From: an uncultured Lachnospiraceae bacterium
GTDB lineage: Bacteria > Bacillota > Clostridia > Lachnospirales > Lachnospiraceae
Direction of reading: 5' to 3'
DNA: 64,000 nt
Assembly: GCA_910577165.1 (NCBI GenBank)
Contig: CAJTLX010000007.1
Span: 21,131-85,130, forward strand
In this document: positions 26,549 to 35,619 of the stretch, piece after piece
Position numbering within the stretch: the first letter of the stretch is position 1
How the letters are laid out: every line of letters starts with the position of its first letter
Notes under the pieces: model-generated
Told to the model about the DNA's origin: nothing
What the model saw: the letters and a program-made list of their open reading frames with translations, nothing else
Database searches by the model: none
Program-made: the position numbers and the translations under genes

Positions 26549-28678
26549 TTATAAACTGAGCAGCAGATAGAGCATGGTTGCCAAAAGTCCAATGCAGGAA
26601 AGTAACAAACCGTAGGATACACTTCTGGTCACAAGCCGCACAGTACGCGAAATCTTTTCCTGCCCCGCATCAAATCGCTGCGCATAGGATTGCTCTTTTC
26701 TTTTTCCCCGTTTTGTTATGCGGCGAAAGAATTCTGAAACTCCATCAAATGCGCGCCCGATAAGATAGGCAAAGCGATTTGCCCCCCTCTCTCTCTCCTT
26801 GTCCTGCACCTCAGCAAATACAGTGCAGTGTAATACCCAGACCACACCATCAATAAATTTATCAAAGAACCGGCAGGGAATTGCCAATAGAAATGGCAGG
26901 ATCTGCGCGAAAAATTTCTCCGAGATCAGGCGGTCTAAAATTCGGCACGGAACTCCAAATAAAAATGGCAGTACGCGGCAAAAGAGCGGGCGATATATCC
27001 CATCCTCCAAATCGAGCCATACAGGAATTCGATTGAGATAGCGCGCATCTTCTCTTGTGCGCATCCATTTTCTTACAATTACAAAGTAGACAAAAATTCC
27101 GATGGCAAGGGAAATCATTGCTCCCTTTAAATTGGTAAAAGAAAAATACTGGACAAGCTCCCCCTCTTCCTCTGCCATGCCCCCGGTAAAAAATGGTTCC
27201 GCGCATTTCGCAAGCGGACGCATCAATACATTCGGAAACATCCCCAAAATGGCAAAGAGTACCGCCGGAATTCCAAGCAAAACTTGTACAGGACGGGATA
27301 CATAGGGGAGAATCCCATGGTGTTTTACCGCCTCCGATGGCTCCTCAAGAAAAAGCACAAAAAATACTTTTAACATATAAGCTACCGTCATGCCGCCGGA
27401 AATTAAAAAGATCCATTCTGCTGCCGTGATCCATAAGTGCAGACTGCCATGGTAAGCATGACTCGCCTCCACGATCGCCTCGTGCAGCAAGGTCTTACTG
27501 ATATAGCCGGAAAATAGAGGCATACCACCAATCGCAAGTGCCCCCGCACCATAGGTAATCAAAAAGAAAGGTTTGCCCTTTCCAAAACCCTTGATCTTAT
27601 TAAAATCTAATGTGTGCAGATTCTTATATACAATGCCAGCAAGCAGAAAAAGCACCAGCTTGATCAGCGAGTGATTTACCATATGGAGAAAGGTTCCATT
27701 TATAGCGAACATACGTTCGTGTGTCAGATTCATCGCGCCAAGTCCCGTTAAGATAAAACCGATCTGGGAAACCGACGAACAGGCAAACGTCCGTTTTAAA
27801 TCGATGGAAAATACTCCGAGTATCGCCCCCAAAAACATGGTGATCACACCGAGAAAGAGAACGAGAAATCCAAAATTTTCCTCCCCACAAAGGATGGAGC
27901 CGGAAAGTAAAATTACCCCGAAAATTCCTGCCTTGGTAAGCACGCCGGATAATAGTGCCGAAGCCGGTGCGGGTGCGACCGGGTGCGCTTTTGGCAGCCA
28001 GATATGCAGTGGGAACATTCCGGCTTTCGCACCGAATCCAAACAGCATAAGGCATCCCGCAACAAACAAAGTACCACGCTCTTTTACTGCCGCACAGGCC
28101 GTTCTTAATTCCGCCATCACAAGTGTTCCGGTCAGATGGGATAAAAGGAACAGCCCCATCAACATCACCATGCCGCCGACCACCGCCACCGCGAGATAAG
28201 TCTGCGCTGCGCGCAAAGCTCCCTTTGTCTCCTCCTGCGCCACCCAGACATAGGAAGTAAACGACATCACCTCAAAAAAGAGAAACATACTCATCAGATC
28301 GGCGGACAAAAAGACTCCCGCTGTCGCGCCAAGGGTTAAAAGCGTAAAGAGATAGTATCTTCGCTGATTCCCATGTCCTTTCATATATTCCGGCGAGAAA
28401 ATAAGCGCAGTCATCCACATAAACGAGAGGATTATCAGGTAAACCGCGCGAAAGCCGTCCATCGTAAAATTAAGTCCAAAGCCAAGCACCCCCGCTATAC
28501 CGCAAAAATAACCCCCACCAAGAAGCGTGCCAATGCCAAGGATAAGCGCGAGTACAAATTCTGCTATTCCTATTCCTGCAGAGAAAAGACCAAGGAATTT
28601 CTCTTTTAAAAATATCAGCGAGAACGCCCCCAAAAAGGGCAGAAACAATAAACTAATCAGCAATATATTCTCTGTCAT
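26549..28678 (-). CDS. Proton-conducting antiporter subunit, NuoL/MrpA-N-like, with long C-terminal extension
   Basis: A 709-residue member of the complex I/Mrp antiporter-subunit family. Thirteen or fourteen membrane helices fill residues 1-520. Key channel residues are visible: the TM5 glutamate in MFLFFEVMSF, and the lysines of TM7 and TM8 in GFGAKAGMFPLHIWLPKAHP and LSGVLTKAGIFG. Residues about 540-709 are an extension with a repeated pattern (VLPFLFGVPCRILDRLI and ILPFLLAIPCRFFDKFI) and one final helix. It is the last of ten genes of an Mrp/Mbh-like operon, 19 bp after the previous subunit gene, and one of four related channel subunits. It could take the place of the MrpA N-terminal module. 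Confidence 0.85.
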   Translation of the reverse strand: MTENILLISLLFLPFLGAFSLIFLKEKFLGLFSAGIGIAEFVLALILGIGTLLGGGYFCGIAGVLGFGLNFTMDGFRAVYLIILSFMWMTALIFSPEYMKGHGNQRRYYLFTLLTLGATAGVFLSADLMSMFLFFEVMSFTSYVWVAQEETKGALRAAQTYLAVAVVGGMVMLMGLFLLSHLTGTLVMAELRTACAAVKERGTLFVAGCLMLFGFGAKAGMFPLHIWLPKAHPVAPAPASALLSGVLTKAGIFGVILLSGSILCGEENFGFLVLFLGVITMFLGAILGVFSIDLKRTFACSSVSQIGFILTGLGAMNLTHERMFAINGTFLHMVNHSLIKLVLFLLAGIVYKNLHTLDFNKIKGFGKGKPFFLITYGAGALAIGGMPLFSGYISKTLLHEAIVEASHAYHGSLHLWITAAEWIFLISGGMTVAYMLKVFFVLFLEEPSEAVKHHGILPYVSRPVQVLLGIPAVLFAILGMFPNVLMRPLAKCAEPFFTGGMAEEEGELVQYFSFTNLKGAMISLAIGIFVYFVIVRKWMRTREDARYLNRIPVWLDLEDGIYRPLFCRVLPFLFGVPCRILDRLISEKFFAQILPFLLAIPCRFFDKFIDGVVWVLHCTVFAEVQDKERERGANRFAYLIGRAFDGVSEFFRRITKRGKRKEQSYAQRFDAGQEKISRTVRLVTRSVSYGLLLSCIGLLATMLYLLLSL

Positions 28679-28697
28679 CTTTTTCTTCCCTCCTTTT

Positions 28698-30173
28698 TTA
28701 CATTCCTCCCGCTACGACCCGGCTAAGAAAGGATAAAAGCGGTTTTGCAAAGATCCCAATCGTAAAAATCATATAGATTAGTACCATAAGCGGCAGTTTC
28801 ATGCGCCAGGATGGATCGTAGGCTTGCATTACACGCCAGTCCATCTTTCCTTCCTGCGGGAAGAAAGTACGCATCACAAAACCGCAGATATAGACGGCGG
28901 TACAAAATGCGGAGATCAGCACGGCGAACGCACCTAAAATTGCAGGGATGCTGCCCTGTGCGATCGCTGCCGTTCCAATATGCCATTTGCTGACAAAAGC
29001 CGCCATTGGAGGAACACCGATCAGGGCGGTTCCCGCAATCAAAAAACAGGTACATACAAAGGGCATTTTTTTGGCAAGCCCGCCCATATCGCGCACATAT
29101 TCGAGTCCCGAACAGGTAAGAATCGCCCCCGCACAGTAAAAGAGCGTAATTTTGATAAAGGCGTGTGCGATCATATGCATCAAACTTCCCACCATACCCG
29201 CGGGGGTCATTAAAAGTGCTGCAAAAACAATATAGGAGAGATTGCTGACGGTCGAGTAGGCAAGGCGACGCTTTAAATGCGGCTCTTTCACCGCTCTTGC
29301 GGAGCCGAACAAGATCGTTGCGATCGCAAAGCCAAGCACGATATACTGCGCAAAACTTCCGCTAAGCAATTCTGTTCCAAAACTGTAATAGGTAATGCGG
29401 ATAATCGCAAAAGCTCCTGCCTTTACCACGGCTACCGCGTGCAAAAGTGCCGTTACCGGAGTCGGCGCGATCGAGGCCGTCGGAAGCCAGCCGTAAAAAG
29501 GAAAGATCGCCGCTTTCACGCCAAAGCCTAAAACCGCAAGCACATAGACCGCCTTTACAATCAGTTCCATATTGCCGAGAGAAACACCCGAAAACACGCC
29601 GCCAAAAGTAAAATTCATTGTGTTACCAAGACGGTAGACAAAGATAAACCCGATAAAGGCAAATGCCGCGCCACCGATGGAATAGGTCATATATTTTCTT
29701 CCGGCAAGAATTGCCTTTCTGCCTGTCCCATGCATTACTAAAGGCATGGTCACAAGGGTGAGCATCTCATAAAACATATACATGGTCATTAAATTTCCGG
29801 AGAAAGCAATCCCTATTGTTACGCCAAAAGTCATGGTATAGAAGGCAAAAAATGCATTGTCCCTCGTATCATGTTCCATATATTCAAATGCGTAGAGGGT
29901 TGCAAATGGCCACAAAAACGAGATAAGCCCCCCAAAGACCATACCAAGCCCGTCAATATGAAATTTTACTTCCAGTTCCCCCGCCAGGTTTAAGACATTA
30001 AAATCCTCGCTGGGACGGTGAAAAATCAGCCAGACCGCAAAGATGGATGTCGCGATTGTCACTAATTCAATGTAGAGGTTGCGTGCCCGCTTATTTCGAA
30101 ACGGAAAAAGCGGTAAGAGCGCGCCCATCAGAACAGGAAAGACAATCGGCAATAGTATTCCAAATTTTTCCAT
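28698..30173 (-). CDS. Proton-conducting antiporter subunit, MrpD/NuoN-like
   Basis: A 491-residue, about 14-helix membrane protein of the Proton_antipo_M family. The conserved TM5 glutamate (MYMFYEMLTLVTMPL), the TM7 lysine (GFGVKAAIFPFYGWLPTA) and the TM8 lysine (AVAVVKAGAF) are all present, so it looks competent as an ion channel. It is the ninth gene of the Mrp/Mbh-like operon, 20 bp after the eighth. It resembles the 493-aa subunit closely in layout, suggesting duplication followed by divergence. The coupling ion (Na+, K+ or H+) cannot be read from sequence. Confidence 0.87.
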   Translation of the reverse strand: MEKFGILLPIVFPVLMGALLPLFPFRNKRARNLYIELVTIATSIFAVWLIFHRPSEDFNVLNLAGELEVKFHIDGLGMVFGGLISFLWPFATLYAFEYMEHDTRDNAFFAFYTMTFGVTIGIAFSGNLMTMYMFYEMLTLVTMPLVMHGTGRKAILAGRKYMTYSIGGAAFAFIGFIFVYRLGNTMNFTFGGVFSGVSLGNMELIVKAVYVLAVLGFGVKAAIFPFYGWLPTASIAPTPVTALLHAVAVVKAGAFAIIRITYYSFGTELLSGSFAQYIVLGFAIATILFGSARAVKEPHLKRRLAYSTVSNLSYIVFAALLMTPAGMVGSLMHMIAHAFIKITLFYCAGAILTCSGLEYVRDMGGLAKKMPFVCTCFLIAGTALIGVPPMAAFVSKWHIGTAAIAQGSIPAILGAFAVLISAFCTAVYICGFVMRTFFPQEGKMDWRVMQAYDPSWRMKLPLMVLIYMIFTIGIFAKPLLSFLSRVVAGGM

Positions 30174-30193
30174 TTTACCCTCCTGCTCTATGT

Positions 30194-31675
30194 TTACAAG
30201 ATCGTTGTGATAATCGAATTAAGAAAACGGATCAGCGCGTTGGGAAAGATTCCAAGCCCCACGGCGGCGGCCGCAAGAATGATCATTGGAATCACCATGC
30301 CAAGCGGTTCTTTTTCTCTGCGAAAAATTTTCTTATCCGAGTCTTCCAACAGTCCGAGCAAAAATCCATTCACACTGATTGGCAGCAGATATGCGGCGGT
30401 AAAAACCGCACTGATTAAAAGAATTGCCGGACCGAGATAGGAAAATACCGGAATGGCACTGGTAAGTGAACCCTCTGCCAGATACCATTTGCTTAGAAAT
30501 GCCGAAGTTGGAGGAATTCCCACTAGTGTCAGAGAAACCAAGGTAAACATCCAGGTGGTTATCGGCATACGCTTTCCGATCCCCCTAAGCTCGGAGGCCT
30601 TGGTAAAGCCTGTCTGATGAATGAACGCCCCGGCAGACAGAAAGAGTGTATTTTTTGCCACCGAGTGAAAGACTATATGCAAGAGCGCGCCGAGCATCGC
30701 AGCCGGATTCATTAACGCCACGCCAAAAAGCACATAGGAAACCTGACTGACCGTCGAGTAGGCAAGTCTTCGCTTTAAAAGCTGCTCGCGCGAGGCGATC
30801 ACCGAACCCATCAGGATGGTTAACAGGGTAAGGACAAGGAAGGTATTCTGCACCCAGGTGCCCCGCACAAAATCCGCCCCCACAATATAGTAGATGATAC
30901 GGATAATAAAAAGCACACCCATTTTGGTGACGTTTCCGGACAAAAGTGCCGAGGCAGGTGCGGGTGCGACCGGATGTGCGACCGGAAGCCAGCCGTGTAG
31001 CGGGAACATCCCCGCCTTGGAACCAAATCCCACAATGCCGAGAAAGCACGCGAAAAGCAAAAGTTCCCTATCCACTCCCGCCATCCCTGCTGTAATATGT
31101 CCGCCCGGAGTAAATTCTAAGCTAATTTTGCTGCTGTAAAAGAGAAAAAATCCAAAAAGTCCCAAAAAAGCCCCTGCGATGGAGTAAAAAAAGAATGAGT
31201 AACCCGCATGGATCGCCTCTTTTGTGCGCTCCCACACCACTAAGGGCAGCATAAAGAGCGTCATCATCTCGTAAAACATATACATGGTCACCAGATTGCC
31301 GGAAATGCACAGTGCCACAATCACGCCGATGGAGGCAAGGAAAAAGCACTGGTACATTCTCTCATCCTTTCCATGACTAAAATATTTCTCCGAGAAGATG
31401 GAGGCAGAAAGCCACATTATGGCACAGAGTCCCCCGAAAAGTAAAGAGAGGGCATCCGGGCGAAGCACAAAAGCCAGCCGATCGTTAAAGCGCGCAAGCG
31501 TCAATTCATAGCCGCCTCCCGCCGCGCAGAAGACAAACACCAGTTCGATCGCGCAGACGGCACAGACAAACCACCAACGTGTCTTCCGCTCCGGAAATAT
31601 TTTTGGGAAAGCAAGTGCGATTCCCGCGATAACCGGCAAAAGCACCGGCACTAACAAAATCAGGTTTTTATTCAT
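30194..31675 (-). CDS. Proton-conducting antiporter subunit, MrpD/NuoM-like
   Basis: A 493-residue polytopic protein of the Mrp/complex I antiporter family, with about 14 helices. The TM5 glutamate is in MYMFYEMMTLFMLPL, the TM7 lysine in GFGSKAGMFPLHGWLPVAHP, and the TM8 lysine in LSGNVTKMGVLFI. A further lysine in SKWYLAEGSL lies in the TM12 region. It is the eighth gene of the operon, 30 bp after the MbhH/MrpD-position gene. With the 491-aa subunit it shares the substring MYMFYEM and the overall layout. Confidence 0.87.
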   Translation of the reverse strand: MNKNLILLVPVLLPVIAGIALAFPKIFPERKTRWWFVCAVCAIELVFVFCAAGGGYELTLARFNDRLAFVLRPDALSLLFGGLCAIMWLSASIFSEKYFSHGKDERMYQCFFLASIGVIVALCISGNLVTMYMFYEMMTLFMLPLVVWERTKEAIHAGYSFFFYSIAGAFLGLFGFFLFYSSKISLEFTPGGHITAGMAGVDRELLLFACFLGIVGFGSKAGMFPLHGWLPVAHPVAPAPASALLSGNVTKMGVLFIIRIIYYIVGADFVRGTWVQNTFLVLTLLTILMGSVIASREQLLKRRLAYSTVSQVSYVLFGVALMNPAAMLGALLHIVFHSVAKNTLFLSAGAFIHQTGFTKASELRGIGKRMPITTWMFTLVSLTLVGIPPTSAFLSKWYLAEGSLTSAIPVFSYLGPAILLISAVFTAAYLLPISVNGFLLGLLEDSDKKIFRREKEPLGMVIPMIILAAAAVGLGIFPNALIRFLNSIITTIL

Positions 31676-31705
31676 TTTCCCCTACCTCTTTTCTGTAAGT
31701 TTTCC

Positions 31706-33226
31706 TCACCCGAAGGTACTAAGCCCCGTTTCGATCGCCCGCTCAATACTGTACGACCAGGTGCCAAGGAAAATATTGAGTAAGATAAAGCAAATCAACG
31801 CCACAGCCGAACTTATCGGAAGCCATTTTCCCGCACCTGCAGATCCCTTCTCCCGTTCAGCTGCCCTTAAATCCCCATCATTTTTTGGTGTGTAGAGCGT
31901 GATCAGCGCGCGGATAAAGTACACGGCGTTTAAGATCGTACTGATTGCGAGTGCCACCATCGCCACCACTAATTTCCCGCCATTTGCGCGAAGTGCGGCC
32001 TCCGCAAAATAAACTTTTGAGGTAAAACCGGCAAACAAGGGGATGCCCACCATCGAGAACGCGCCCACGCCAAATCCTACTCCTGCAAGTTTATTGCGAA
32101 AGCCGGAACCTTTTAAATCCACAAAATCCTTGCTGTCGCCCGATGCGTCGGAAAGCCCCCTCGCCGCGATAAACAGCATGGATTTCGATGCCGCGTGCGA
32201 CATAATATGAAAGACAGCTGCCACTGTTCCCATCGGAACAGCAAGCCCGATCCCCATATAGATATAGCCAATCTGAGCGACCGAGGAAAAGGCGATCAGA
32301 CGACGGATATCATGCTGATAGATCGCCACGATCGACCCGACCATCATCCCCGCTATTCCAAAGGCAAACAAGAGATTCGTTACCTTGTGGTCAAGCACGA
32401 AATCAAAGCCAAACACGCGGTAAAAAATCTTGAAGAGCAGAAAAATATACCCCTTGGAGACAAGGCTTGAAAGAATTGCAGCTGAGGCGGGGGTGGAGTA
32501 GCTGTACGAGTCCGCAAGCCAGGTGTGAAACGGAAAGAGCGCGCTCTTAACCGCAAGACCGACACTCATTAGTGCCATGGAAACCGTCAGCGGGATCTCA
32601 TACTCCCCGCTCTTTGAAAGTCTTACAATCTGCTCGTGCATATTGACCATTAGAAGATGCCCGGTCACACTGTAGAGCATGGACAGACCAAGCAGCAAAA
32701 ATCCCGACCCGACCAGACTCATAATCATGTATTTTGTCGCCGCAACCAGCGTATGTCCCGTATTGCGGCTCATAATCAGTGCGCCCGCCGCAATCGTATT
32801 GATCTCAACAAAAACATATGCAGTAAACATATCATTCGTGTAAATCAGCGCGAGCAGAGAGGCCAACATCAGACAGATCATTGTAAAATAAAGATTTTCT
32901 TTTGTCTCCTCAACCTCAAGATCGATATAATGTTCCCCGCCAAGCACTGAGAGAAACATAATGGCGCAGAAAAAGACAGCTAACAATGCTTCCAGGGAGC
33001 CAACGCGGATCTCGTTCCCCCAGGGAGCCGGAAAATGCCCCATCATATAAGTATACTGTCCATATTTTGACACATACCAGAGAACAAAGGCGTTCATCAC
33101 TCCTGCCATCCCAATTAGGGTAAGACTTAGTCGCTTCGCATATCGCCCATTTAAGATGGAGGAGATCACGCCGCTCATCAGGCACATAACAATATTAAAT
33201 AATGGAAAATTTTGTATTATACTCAT
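31706..33226 (-). CDS. MrpD/MbhH-position antiporter subunit
   Basis: A 506-residue, about 14-helix antiporter subunit. It sits directly after the MrpC gene, the place of MrpD in Mrp operons and MbhH in archaeal hydrogenase operons. The TM5 glutamate (AYVFVEINTIAAGAL), TM7 lysine (GLAVKSALFPFHTWLADSYS) and TM8 lysine (LSSLVSKGYIFLL) are conserved. The ADSYSYSTPASAAILS form of TM7-8 fits MrpD-type better than NuoM-type proteins. The charged loop near residue 465 (TPKNDGDLRAAEREKGSAGA) is a soluble insertion. Confidence 0.87.
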   Translation of the reverse strand: MSIIQNFPLFNIVMCLMSGVISSILNGRYAKRLSLTLIGMAGVMNAFVLWYVSKYGQYTYMMGHFPAPWGNEIRVGSLEALLAVFFCAIMFLSVLGGEHYIDLEVEETKENLYFTMICLMLASLLALIYTNDMFTAYVFVEINTIAAGALIMSRNTGHTLVAATKYMIMSLVGSGFLLLGLSMLYSVTGHLLMVNMHEQIVRLSKSGEYEIPLTVSMALMSVGLAVKSALFPFHTWLADSYSYSTPASAAILSSLVSKGYIFLLFKIFYRVFGFDFVLDHKVTNLLFAFGIAGMMVGSIVAIYQHDIRRLIAFSSVAQIGYIYMGIGLAVPMGTVAAVFHIMSHAASKSMLFIAARGLSDASGDSKDFVDLKGSGFRNKLAGVGFGVGAFSMVGIPLFAGFTSKVYFAEAALRANGGKLVVAMVALAISTILNAVYFIRALITLYTPKNDGDLRAAEREKGSAGAGKWLPISSAVALICFILLNIFLGTWSYSIERAIETGLSTFG

Positions 33227-33250
33227 GCCAAACCATGCCCCTTCGCCATG

Positions 33251-33658
33251 TTATTTCCCATCCTCCTCATCCTGCTCCCTCTGGTATTGTTCCCGCTTTG
33301 CCAAAATAGTGATCTGGTCAATATCAAGCGTGTGATAACGCCAGTACAGACGTATCGTAAGTGAGAGCATTACTGCAGTAACGGAAACAGAGACCACAAT
33401 TCCCGTTAAAACCAGTCCGGCCGGGATGGGATTGATAAAATCTTCCATCCGCTTTACACTTTCTGCACTGTCGGGAACTGGAGCAGCCCGCCCCGCAATA
33501 TAGCCCTTTGCCGCCAAAAATAAATAGACCGCCGTATCCATAATATTAAAGCCAATAATCTTTTTGATCATATTGCGATGAAATAAAAGTGTTGTAAATC
33601 CAATGCCAAAAAGGATTACCGAAACGACCTCATAATAATTGTAAAAGAGATTCCCCAC
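33251..33658 (-). CDS. mrpC: MrpC/NuoK-like antiporter subunit
   Basis: A 135-residue subunit with three predicted membrane helices (about residues 8-25, 30-50 and 75-100), as in MrpC, MbhG and NuoK. The segment INPIPAGLVLTGIVVSVSVTA matches the family's third helix. A hydrophilic tail of about 30 residues rich in charges follows. It abuts the preceding MnhB-fusion gene (stop at 33659) and precedes the MrpD gene by 24 bp, the standard B-C-D order. Confidence 0.88.
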   Translation of the reverse strand: MGNLFYNYYEVVSVILFGIGFTTLLFHRNMIKKIIGFNIMDTAVYLFLAAKGYIAGRAAPVPDSAESVKRMEDFINPIPAGLVLTGIVVSVSVTAVMLSLTIRLYWRYHTLDIDQITILAKREQYQREQDEEDGK

Positions 33659-34681
33659 CTAAATTCCCCCCTTCCGAAAAATTGCGTAAAAGGAGTACAT
33701 TGTACAGGCAACCACACAGCCAACACAGATATTAAGAGGCAAAATCAGTCCGCTGCTGATCAGATCTCCCGCATTTCCGAGTGGAATTCCGCTGTCTGTG
33801 TGATTTGCGCCACAGTAGAAAGAATAACATTTTGCAGTAGAATAAAACAGCAGTGCAGCAAGCGATACCATAGAAAATGTTTTGTAGGTAAAAAACTGCT
33901 CCGTCTTTTTAAACCCGAAGGCATTCAGATACAAAATCAATCCCGCACCGATAATTGCACCTCCGGAAAATCCACCACCCGGTGAAATATGCCCGTTTAA
34001 GATCACGTAAATTCCAAACAGGATAATGATTGGGACAAGCAAAAATGCCGCTTTTTGTAAAATTCTGTCATTTTTTGGTTCTAATTTCCTGTCATCTTCC
34101 TCCGCTGCCAGCTCTTGATGAATCAGAGAGCCGTCCTTTCTGTGGTCAATGCGCACGAGAATTAACACGGTACAGGCGGCAATAAAAAGCACATGGGACT
34201 CGCCAAGTGTATCAAACGCACGGTAGTCTAGGATCATCCCTGTTACAATATTGACTGCACCGGTTTCCTCCTGCCCTTTTTCAATGTAACGTCTTGGCAC
34301 TTCATTGGAATTTGCCGGTGTGTCCGCCGAGCCAAAGTGCGGCATATTTGCAACAGTTAACAAAAGCAGCACAATGATTAAAATGCAGATTGCAAGGGCA
34401 ATGATTCGGTAAAATTTCCCAAAAATATTCATTCCTCTTGTCTTTGACCATTGTTCATACTGCTCCATCATCCGTGAAAAGTCGGAGCGGTTGCGCTCAC
34501 GCTTTGTGCGGTAGAGATCGCTGTGTACCGCCTCCGGATACTTGGAATCTTCCGCTTCCTTATCCTGCTTTCTTACCATTTCTTCCGGCAGGCGAAAAGC
34601 ATCCTCCGACATTTCCTCCCCGTTGATAAACCGGACAAACCGTCGCCATGTCCCGCTCTCATAATTTTCTTTTACCTTCAT
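33659..34681 (-). CDS. mrpB: MbhE-like/MnhB (MrpB) fusion antiporter subunit
   Basis: A 340-residue protein that appears to join two subunits that are separate in archaeal Mbh. Residues about 1-95 are a charged cytoplasmic stretch; about 96-190 carry two helices around ILIIVLLLLTVANMPHFG and YRAFDTLGESHVLFIAACTV, the MrpA C-terminal/MbhE-type part. Residues about 210-340 are the MnhB domain, with VLNGHISPGGGFSGGAIIGA as its signature. It overlaps the preceding DUF4040 gene by 4 bp (ATGA) and directly abuts mrpC. This fusion explains why the operon has no separate MrpA C-terminal gene. Confidence 0.85.
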   Translation of the reverse strand: MKVKENYESGTWRRFVRFINGEEMSEDAFRLPEEMVRKQDKEAEDSKYPEAVHSDLYRTKRERNRSDFSRMMEQYEQWSKTRGMNIFGKFYRIIALAICILIIVLLLLTVANMPHFGSADTPANSNEVPRRYIEKGQEETGAVNIVTGMILDYRAFDTLGESHVLFIAACTVLILVRIDHRKDGSLIHQELAAEEDDRKLEPKNDRILQKAAFLLVPIIILFGIYVILNGHISPGGGFSGGAIIGAGLILYLNAFGFKKTEQFFTYKTFSMVSLAALLFYSTAKCYSFYCGANHTDSGIPLGNAGDLISSGLILPLNICVGCVVACTMYSFYAIFRKGGI

Positions 34682-34974
34682 TCCCTATCCCCACCCCCTT
34701 CTTTTTCATGGTACGGATCTTCCTCCGGTGCACCTTTCTCCCTGATCTCATGAATCTTTTTTAACGTGATAAAAAAGAGAATGCTGGTCACGCCAGCACC
34801 GACTGCCGCCTCCGTGATCGCAAGGTCGGGAGATTCCAAAATAATCCAGATAATACACATCACAAGGCTGTAGGACATATAGATGATGACGGAAGTCAAA
34901 AGATTTTTGCTCCGGCTTGTCGCCAGCGCGCATATTACCAAAAACAGCAGCAAAATCCCCTTAAAGAAGGACAT
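34678..34974 (-). CDS. DUF4040/MbhD-like subunit (split MrpA C-terminal part)
   Basis: A 98-residue protein with three membrane helices. The segment LESPDLAITEAAVGAGVTSI is the conserved core of the DUF4040/MbhD domain, which in canonical Mrp forms part of the MrpA C-terminal region. The ATG at 34974 follows GAGGTGG by 8 nt and overlaps mrpG by 14 bp; the frame extending to 35037 adds a hydrophilic stretch with no match. It is the fourth gene of the operon, in the place held by mbhD in Pyrococcus-type operons. Confidence 0.85.
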   Translation of the reverse strand: MSFFKGILLLFLVICALATSRSKNLLTSVIIYMSYSLVMCIIWIILESPDLAITEAAVGAGVTSILFFITLKKIHEIREKGAPEEDPYHEKEGGGDRE

Positions 34975-35296
34975 TCTCGTCCACCTCGCATTCCTCTTTG
35001 ATGCTCTCTTTATCAAGTGTGACTTCCAAGCGCGCAAGCAGATGTGATGCGACCGGACTCGCTATCCAAAGAAAACACACGATAACAAAAAGTTTTAATG
35101 AGGTAAAATTAAATCCGTTCAGCACAATCAGACCGAGAATCACAAAAAGAATTCCAAGTGTATCATTTAACGCTGCTGCGTGCATACGGTTTAATACATA
35201 TTTAAATTTCCAGGTGCCAATTACTGCAGTACATGATACAAAAAGTCCTGCAAGGATACAGCCCGTCCCGATTAAAAAACGAATCCATCCCATCAT
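34961..35296 (-). CDS. mrpG: Antiporter subunit MrpG
   Basis: A 111-residue subunit with three membrane helices, the normal size for MrpG/MnhG/MbhC. The segment LNRMHAAALNDTLGILFVILG is the conserved family core. It overlaps mrpF by 4 bp upstream and the DUF4040 gene by 14 bp downstream. No catalytic role is known for this subunit; it is needed for assembly of the Mrp complex. Confidence 0.9.
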   Translation of the reverse strand: MMGWIRFLIGTGCILAGLFVSCTAVIGTWKFKYVLNRMHAAALNDTLGILFVILGLIVLNGFNFTSLKLFVIVCFLWIASPVASHLLARLEVTLDKESIKEECEVDENVLL

Positions 35297-35619
35297 TTTT
35301 CTCCCCTTTTCTCTTCGTGGTTTTTATTCTCCATCTCAAGTTTTTCCCGGTGTACACCCAGATAAACCTTTGCCACTACCACAACGGCAAGGAAACTGAT
35401 CATGGCATAGATCAGTGCCACATCTGCAAGAACCCCCTCTTTTAGTTTAACAGTAAGCACCGCAATGCTCATCATTGTCATTGTGCCGATCATATTGACC
35501 GCCACAATGCGATCGGCAAGCCTTGGTCCTTTCAGGGAACGGATCAGACAAAAAAAGCACAGAATGCCAAGCACAATAAGAACCGCCGTCAAAAATATAT
35601 CGCAGACCCGATCAATCAT
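35293..35619 (-). CDS. mrpF: Antiporter subunit MrpF
   Basis: A 108-residue subunit with three membrane helices. The conserved MrpF segment is RSLKGPRLADRIVAVNMIGT (about residues 28-47), and its aspartate is functionally important in studied Mrp systems. A hydrophilic C-terminal tail rich in Glu and Lys follows. It overlaps mrpE and mrpG by 4 bp each, the usual tight coupling of this operon type. Confidence 0.92.
   Translation of the reverse strand: MIDRVCDIFLTAVLIVLGILCFFCLIRSLKGPRLADRIVAVNMIGTMTMMSIAVLTVKLKEGVLADVALIYAMISFLAVVVVAKVYLGVHREKLEMENKNHEEKRGEK

Noticed and set aside
26862..31349. Several minus- and plus-strand frames of 60-150 residues inside the antiporter genes
   Set aside because: All are shadows of conserved membrane-protein genes, rich in Arg, Trp and Cys, with no ribosome sites.
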